From: an uncultured Deferribacteraceae bacterium
GTDB taxonomy: Bacteria > Chrysiogenota > Deferribacteres > Deferribacterales > Mucispirillaceae
Assembly (NCBI GenBank): GCA_947039055.1
Contig: CAMQYB010000009.1
Location: forward strand, 1-19,769
DNA: 19,769 bases
Direction of reading: 5' to 3'
Part shown: piece by piece, positions 15,052 to 19,769 of the stretch
How positions within the stretch are numbered: position 1 is the stretch's first letter
Layout of the letters: each line of letters begins with the position of its first letter
Position numbers and translations under genes: made by a program
The notes under the pieces: model-generated
The model's database searches: none
Seen by the model: only the letters and a program-made list of their open reading frames with translations
Told to the model about the DNA's origin: nothing

Positions 15052-16088
15052 TTCAATACCTCGCTCACAATTATATCTGCTGATTGAATAATTTGTTCTT
15101 TATTTACTCTATCCATGTATGAATTATAATTTCCTTCAATCTCTATGATAGCTTTATTTAAACTCTCACCATTAAGCAGATCCTCTTCTAACATCAATCC
15201 TAATCCTTTATCAACAACATCTTTCGCATTATGATATTGATGATTTTTTGCAGACATTTTAAAAGGTATAAATAAACCTATTCTTCTTGATGAAACTATT
15301 TCAAATATCGAACCTGATCCTGCTCGTGATATTATAATATCAGCATCAGATATATAATCGGATATATTGTCTGCATAAGATAGTATATATAATTTATTTT
15401 TATACTTATCAATTTTATCTCCATATAAACCGATACACTCATCATAAAGTTTTCGACCAGTTATATGAATGATTTTTCTATCCGTTTTTATAAGTTCATC
15501 AATCGAACTTATAACCGTTTTGTTTATAATTCTACTTCCTTGCGATCCACCAAACACCAATATAGTCGAACTATATTCTGTCTTTTTAGGAATAGTATAG
15601 AAAATATCTCTTACTGGATTACCTGTCAAAACCGATCTTTTTATACATTTATTAAATAGTAAAAAAGATAGAAAAACTTTCTTAGACATCTTTGCAAATA
15701 CACTATTTACTAGCCCCATAACTTTATTCTGTTCGTGAAGATATAAATCTACACCTTTAAGTTTTGCAACTACTGCAACTGGTGCTGAAACAAATCCACC
15801 CATCACAATAACTTTATCACCCTTAGATACATACTTATAAATATCCTTAACCGATAAGAGTAAACTAAATATTGATCTTATCTTATTGAACATAGATTTA
15901 CCCATAAAACCTGATACTTTCTGCTCTATATAATTACTGTACCCTGCACTCTCTAAAATATTTTTATCCATACCATTATTAGATATTAGAAAAAGCACCT
16001 CTATATCTAAAGCTCTAAATTTATCTGCAACTGCGATCGCTGGATATAAATGTCCACCTGTTCCACCTGCACCAAAAACAATTTTCAT
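15048..16088 (-). CDS. murG: UDP-GlcNAc:undecaprenyl-PP-MurNAc-pentapeptide GlcNAc transferase
   Basis: MurG converts lipid I to lipid II on the cytoplasmic face of the membrane. It is a 346-residue GT-B (family GT28) enzyme. Seen in order are the G-loop GAGGTGGHLYPAIAVADKF (6-24), VMGGFVSAPVAVVAK (95-109), the LHEQNKVMGLVNSVFA segment (117-132), TGNPVRDIF (155-163), the second glycine loop FGGSQGSRIIN (179-189), SRAGSGSIFEI (254-264) that binds UDP-GlcNAc, and KNHQYHNAKD (281-290). It lies 21 bases after ftsW and shares four bases with murC. The ribosome-binding site (GGAA) is weaker than those of its neighbours. Confidence 0.97.
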   Translation of the reverse strand: MKIVFGAGGTGGHLYPAIAVADKFRALDIEVLFLISNNGMDKNILESAGYSNYIEQKVSGFMGKSMFNKIRSIFSLLLSVKDIYKYVSKGDKVIVMGGFVSAPVAVVAKLKGVDLYLHEQNKVMGLVNSVFAKMSKKVFLSFLLFNKCIKRSVLTGNPVRDIFYTIPKKTEYSSTILVFGGSQGSRIINKTVISSIDELIKTDRKIIHITGRKLYDECIGLYGDKIDKYKNKLYILSYADNISDYISDADIIISRAGSGSIFEIVSSRRIGLFIPFKMSAKNHQYHNAKDVVDKGLGLMLEEDLLNGESLNKAIIEIEGNYNSYMDRVNKEQIIQSADIIVSEVLN

Positions 16089-16109
16089 AATATTATTTCC
16101 ATAACCATA

Positions 16110-17204
16110 TTAATCTTTCCTACCTTCATCCTCTTCAATAGATCTAAGTATCACACCTATTGAAAAAAGTGCAAAGATGATGGCCGATCCTCCGTATGAA
16201 ATAAACGGTAACGTAATTCCTTTTGTTGGAAGTAAACCAAGCACAACAAAAATATGTATAAAGCTTTGCATAAAAAATGTTAACGATAAACCAAATATCA
16301 ATAATCTATGAAAACGATCTTTATGATCGAACGCTGCTTTTAACTGTACTCTAAATAAAAATAGTATCAGTACGACGATAATAGATGTTCCTATCATTCC
16401 TGTCTCTTCTGCTATTATTGCAAAAATAAAATCCGTGTGTGCCTCTGGTAGAAAAAATAACTTCTGCGTAGAATTACCAACTCCTTTACCGATAGGACCA
16501 CCTGAACCAACCGCTGCTAATGATTGAATAAGCTGATACCCAACACCAAATCTATCTTCCCATGGATCTAGGAAACTTAATATACGTCCCCTTCTATATC
16601 CAAATAACATCATCGACATTAAGATAGGAAGAACTAATCCTACCATTCCAAATATATGTAACAATCTTGCTCCACCTGCTAAAAGCATAGAGAACGATAC
16701 CGTAACAATAATAACCGTCGTTCCAAGATCAGGTTCAAATAATATCAATGAAGCAAGTAAACCAACAAGCAATGTTGCAGGCAAAAAACCTTTAGCAAAA
16801 TCGATCATCTTTGTTGTCTTTTTATCTAGGTAATGTGCTAAATAAAGCACTGCTGTAAATTTTGCTAACTCTGATGGTTGAAACGAATATATCGGAAGAA
16901 TAATCCATCTTCTTGCACCGTTAATAGCTGGCATAAAATATACCGCAACTAAAAGAACTAAGGTTATAAAAAATATCAACATAACATTCTTTCTGTAAAC
17001 ACTTATAGGAGTATTGTACGCCATAACAAGAAGTATAAATCCAAGACCTACTGATATAAATTGTTTAACAAAAAAATATAACTCGTTCTTACCAAGCCTT
17101 ACGCTCTGAACAGAACCTGTTGTATAAATAAATGCTAAGCCGATCATAACCAGCAGTGCAGATGTAATCAATATTTGAATTTTAACATCTCTTAAATTAA
17201 TCAT
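16110..17204 (-). CDS. ftsW: Septal peptidoglycan glycosyltransferase FtsW (SEDS family)
   Basis: FtsW is the SEDS polymerase of the divisome, working with FtsI to polymerise lipid II at the septum. The 364-residue protein is highly hydrophobic, with about ten membrane helices. Family landmarks are GARRWI...SFQPSELAKF (96-116), LFEPDLGT (155-162), FGVGYQLIQSLAAVGSGG (219-236), LPEAHTDFIFAIIAEE (252-267, containing the putative catalytic Asp, D258) and GLLPTKGITLPFISYGGSA (323-341). RodA of the same family is less likely because the gene sits between murD and murG, the place of ftsW. It overlaps murD by 8 bases and has GAGG six bases before the ATG. Confidence 0.97.
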   Translation of the reverse strand: MINLRDVKIQILITSALLVMIGLAFIYTTGSVQSVRLGKNELYFFVKQFISVGLGFILLVMAYNTPISVYRKNVMLIFFITLVLLVAVYFMPAINGARRWIILPIYSFQPSELAKFTAVLYLAHYLDKKTTKMIDFAKGFLPATLLVGLLASLILFEPDLGTTVIIVTVSFSMLLAGGARLLHIFGMVGLVLPILMSMMLFGYRRGRILSFLDPWEDRFGVGYQLIQSLAAVGSGGPIGKGVGNSTQKLFFLPEAHTDFIFAIIAEETGMIGTSIIVVLILFLFRVQLKAAFDHKDRFHRLLIFGLSLTFFMQSFIHIFVVLGLLPTKGITLPFISYGGSAIIFALFSIGVILRSIEEDEGRKD

Positions 17205-18486
17205 CTAATTCCTCTGTATATTTAAGAACATACTCTCTAAACTTATCGCCTCTTACTGTATAGTTTTTAAACTCATCAAAACTACTGCACGCTGGAGATA
17301 AAATAACACTCTCTGAGTCAACCGCATCTTTTACTGCATATTTAACAGCGTCTGCCAATGTTAAAAATGATCTACCATCTATATCTTTTAATAAAGGAGA
17401 TAACTGATCTGATATAAGATCTCCTGCTTCACCAAAATAAAATACTTTACTAACATTTTTATTAATTAAAGTTGCAAGCGGTTTATAATCACTTAATTTA
17501 TCTCTGCCACCTATCAATAATGTTGATGGTTTTTTTAAACTCTCAATCGCCACCATTACAGAATCAACATTTGTAGCTTTAGAATCATTTATATATGTAA
17601 CACCTTTAAATTCATGAACAACTTCACTTCTATGTTTCAGTCCTGTAAGTTTAGATACAACCTCTGTTATATCACCTTTTATATCAACAACTGTTGATGC
17701 TAAAAGTAGTGCAAATGACAGATTTAAAAGATTATGATTACCGAATAATTTAAACGATTTTACATCAAACTTGTAACCGTTAAAATCTAAAATATCACCT
17801 TTTAAAATAGGATACTTTTCAAACTTTTTATCAACATAAACATAATCTATACTTTTATCAACTAACTTACTTTTTATATTCTCATCATCAAGCACTATAA
17901 CTTTTGCAACTTGTGATAAAAAATTTAACATACTAAATTTAGATAAATAATACTCATCTACCGATCCATATCTATCAAGATGATCTGCTGATAAATTGAG
18001 TATCGCACCTGAATTGATATTAAAATTACTTAACAGATCTATCTGAAAAGATGATAGCTCAACAACAAACACATCAACTGTTTCATCAAGTATAGCCTCT
18101 CCAAAAGGTAGACCTATATTGCCACACGCAACAGCCTTTAATCCTAATAAATTTATAATCTGCGTCACTAACGATGTTGTAGTTGATTTACCGTTTGTAC
18201 CAGTAACAGTTATTATCTTTTTACTTTTATCCATACTGCCGTAAGCTAAATCTAACTCACTTGTACAGTTTTTTATCATATCAATAGAAATGCCGTATTT
18301 TGAAAAATCTATACCCGGACTCACAACAGTTACATCATAATTATGATGGCTCACAAAAACAGATATAGATAAAAAATCTAACTCTTCATTATCATCAAAA
18401 ACAGTAATATCTGTTATACCCTTTTTAATTAATAATTTTTCTGCCGCTTGTCCACTTTTTCCATAACCCAATATTGCAACTTTCAT
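17197..18486 (-). CDS. murD: UDP-MurNAc-L-alanine--D-glutamate ligase
   Basis: MurD adds D-glutamate to UDP-MurNAc-L-Ala. The 429-residue product starts with the nucleotide-binding strand VAILGYGKSGQAA (3-15). The P-loop is TVTGTNGKSTTT (93-104). NLSADHLDRYGS marks the central domain. The C-terminal domain opens with HRSEVVHEFKGVTYINDSKATN and ends with the MurD-typical LSPACSSFDEFKNYTVRGDKF. AAAGGG lies eight bases before the ATG. It follows mraY by 20 bases and overlaps ftsW by 8 bases. Confidence 0.98.
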   Translation of the reverse strand: MKVAILGYGKSGQAAEKLLIKKGITDITVFDDNEELDFLSISVFVSHHNYDVTVVSPGIDFSKYGISIDMIKNCTSELDLAYGSMDKSKKIITVTGTNGKSTTTSLVTQIINLLGLKAVACGNIGLPFGEAILDETVDVFVVELSSFQIDLLSNFNINSGAILNLSADHLDRYGSVDEYYLSKFSMLNFLSQVAKVIVLDDENIKSKLVDKSIDYVYVDKKFEKYPILKGDILDFNGYKFDVKSFKLFGNHNLLNLSFALLLASTVVDIKGDITEVVSKLTGLKHRSEVVHEFKGVTYINDSKATNVDSVMVAIESLKKPSTLLIGGRDKLSDYKPLATLINKNVSKVFYFGEAGDLISDQLSPLLKDIDGRSFLTLADAVKYAVKDAVDSESVILSPACSSFDEFKNYTVRGDKFREYVLKYTEELDD

Positions 18487-18506
18487 AATCTTTACCCTTT
18501 AGTTAA

Positions 18507-19589
18507 TTATCTTAACTTTAATGTACTTAATGCAACTAGGACTAAAATAAAAGAGACGATCCATAAACGTACTATGATCTTAGGCTCGCTCCATCCCTTT
18601 AACTCCAAATGATGATGAAACGGTGCCATATTAAATATTCTTTTTCCTGTTAACTTAAATGAGGCGACTTGCAAAATAACCGATACTGTTTCTAAAACAA
18701 AAACACCACCAACAATTAATAAAACTACCTCGTGCTTAACGATACATGCAACAACACCAAGCGCTCCACCCATTGATAGAGATCCTACATCTCCCATAAA
18801 TATCGTCGCAGGGAAAGTATTGAACCATAGAAAACCTAAACCAGCACCGATCATCGCACCACAAAAAACTGTCAGTTCTCCGGAACCTCTAACATATGGA
18901 ATATGAAGATACTCTGAGAAAAATAAGTTGCCCGCAATATATGCAAATACAGCGTACGCTACAAACGATGTAACTATAGGCATCGTTGCAAGACCATCAA
19001 GTCCATCCGTTAAATTAACTGCGTTCGCTGTACCAACTATTACAATAATTCCAAAAATAACATAGCCCCATGACATATCAAATACAAACGATTTGATAAA
19101 TGGAAGTGCTATCTTTGTTGAAACATCTCCGTTATCAATCGACATTATAAAAAGTATCGCAACGCCTGCAAATATACACTCAAATAAAAGACGTATCTTA
19201 CCTGATAATCCATTAGGTCTTTTTGAAATTGTCTTTTTATAATCATCTATAAAACCTATAACTCCGTAAAGTAGAAAGATAAATAACGTCACCCAAATGT
19301 ATCTGTTCGATAAATCAGACCATAATACAGTTGACACAAATACACTAAATATTATTATCAACCCTCCCATCGTAGGAGTGCCCTCTTTACTCTTATGAGC
19401 ATCAGGCTCGCAATCTTTATTTAGCTTTGAAAATTTATAACGTCTCAACATCTCTGTTGCAATAGTGCCGATCAACATCGTAATAAGCAGAGCCGTAATT
19501 GTTGCATACATCGTTCTAAATGTTAAATATTTGAAAACATTAAAAAAAGAAACATATTCCGATAACGGAACTAATAACGTATACAACAT
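18507..19589 (-). CDS. mraY: Phospho-N-acetylmuramoyl-pentapeptide transferase
   Basis: MraY makes lipid I by joining phospho-MurNAc-pentapeptide to undecaprenyl phosphate in the inner membrane. The 360-residue polytopic protein contains the signature KEGTPTMGGL (68-77), the catalytic-region Asp pair D115/D116 in GFIDDYKK, N192 and D195 in NLTDGLDGLA, the magnesium-binding D267 in FMGDVGS, and the APFHHHLELKG loop near residue 323-333. About ten hydrophobic segments are visible. GAGG lies nine bases before the ATG. It starts 19 bases after the murF stop codon, the normal murF-mraY order. Confidence 0.98.
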   Translation of the reverse strand: MLYTLLVPLSEYVSFFNVFKYLTFRTMYATITALLITMLIGTIATEMLRRYKFSKLNKDCEPDAHKSKEGTPTMGGLIIIFSVFVSTVLWSDLSNRYIWVTLFIFLLYGVIGFIDDYKKTISKRPNGLSGKIRLLFECIFAGVAILFIMSIDNGDVSTKIALPFIKSFVFDMSWGYVIFGIIVIVGTANAVNLTDGLDGLATMPIVTSFVAYAVFAYIAGNLFFSEYLHIPYVRGSGELTVFCGAMIGAGLGFLWFNTFPATIFMGDVGSLSMGGALGVVACIVKHEVVLLIVGGVFVLETVSVILQVASFKLTGKRIFNMAPFHHHLELKGWSEPKIIVRLWIVSFILVLVALSTLKLR

Positions 19590-19608
19590 AATTAAAGACC
19601 TCTAAGTA

Positions 19609-19743
19609 TTATGACTTTCTACTTTTTCTCATATCTATAAGTTCGCTCACAAGGCTATCAAATCTTTGACTTCTTGATGCCTTGAATAATAATATACACT
19701 TCTCTGCTTTATCTATCTTTAATAAATCAACTAATAATTTATT
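19609..19743 (-). CDS. murF: MurF C-terminal fragment (cut by the window edge)
   Basis: The frame read leftward from 19743 encodes 44 residues and stops at 19609-19611. It contains DKAEKCILLFKASRSQRFDS, matching the C-terminal (L)LxKxSRSxxF signature of UDP-MurNAc-tripeptide--D-alanyl-D-alanine ligase, and ends in MRKSRKS. Position immediately upstream of mraY fits murF. The frame cannot be followed further: an in-frame TAA occurs at 19744-19746 because the last 26 bases of the window repeat the end of this same gene. The upstream part of murF is therefore either outside the window and mis-joined, or truly interrupted by a duplication. Confidence 0.78.
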   Translation of the reverse strand, partial: NKLLVDLLKIDKAEKCILLFKASRSQRFDSLVSELIDMRKSRKS

Positions 19744-19769
19744 TTATGACTTTCTACTTTTTCTCATAT
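19609..19769. repeat. 26-bp direct repeat (19609-19634 and 19744-19769) at the window end
   Basis: The 26 bases at 19609-19634 recur exactly at 19744-19769 and run to the last base of the window. The first base to the left of the match differs between copies (A versus T), so the left end of the match is defined. The right end is not, because the sequence stops. The period is 135 bases, exactly 45 codons. Both copies encode MRKSRKS-stop on the minus strand. Confidence 0.9.

Overview
The window is an AT-rich chromosomal segment, by eye about 30% G+C, from a Gram-negative-type bacterium. Its right half, about 10 kb and all on the minus strand, is most of a classical division and cell wall (dcw) cluster in the order murF(end)-mraY-murD-ftsW-murG-murC-ddl-ftsQ-ftsA-ftsZ. 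Placing ddl between murC and ftsQ is the proteobacterial-type order. The FtsZ tail (PTYLRKQAD) and a chemoreceptor whose HAMP-like segments resemble those of Campylobacterota and Deferribacterota point to a low-GC lineage such as Deferribacterota or a deltaproteobacterial relative. That placement is an inference and not secure.

Left region (1-2700): a YjbQ/UPF0047 gene (+), then two paralogous ~168-residue genes of unknown function (both -) on either side of a chloramphenicol acetyltransferase-like gene (+). Most of these genes have a recognisable sigma70-type promoter, and hairpins lie at the convergent ends. This is the accessory-looking part of the window. Middle region (2700-8400): an amidohydrolase of unknown substrate, a dCache chemoreceptor with a very clear intrinsic terminator, about 800 bases without a gene, then glyceraldehyde-3-phosphate dehydrogenase; all are on the minus strand.

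Right region (8435-19769): the dcw genes are packed with gaps of 11-67 bases or short overlaps (ftsW/murD 8 bases, murC/murG 4 bases, ftsA/ftsQ 20 bases), which indicates one co-transcribed unit. MurF makes UDP-MurNAc-pentapeptide, MraY and MurG build lipid II, and FtsW polymerises glycan at the septum. MurC and MurD make earlier precursors and Ddl supplies D-Ala-D-Ala. FtsQ, FtsA and FtsZ form and anchor the divisome. murB is not present between murC and ddl. A GT4 glycosyltransferase follows ftsZ.

The most unusual structure is the ftsZ/glycosyltransferase junction. It is built of about three degenerate 53-bp units, each carrying a relic of the ftsZ 3' end and of the glycosyltransferase 5' end. 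This looks like a tandemly multiplied gene junction, and it leaves a chain of tiny ORFs that overlap by ATGA. The right edge of the window also ends in a 26-bp repeat of the murF 3' end, 135 bases away and in frame, which is either an assembly artefact or a real duplication. I saw no tRNA, rRNA, CRISPR array, insertion sequence or phage gene.
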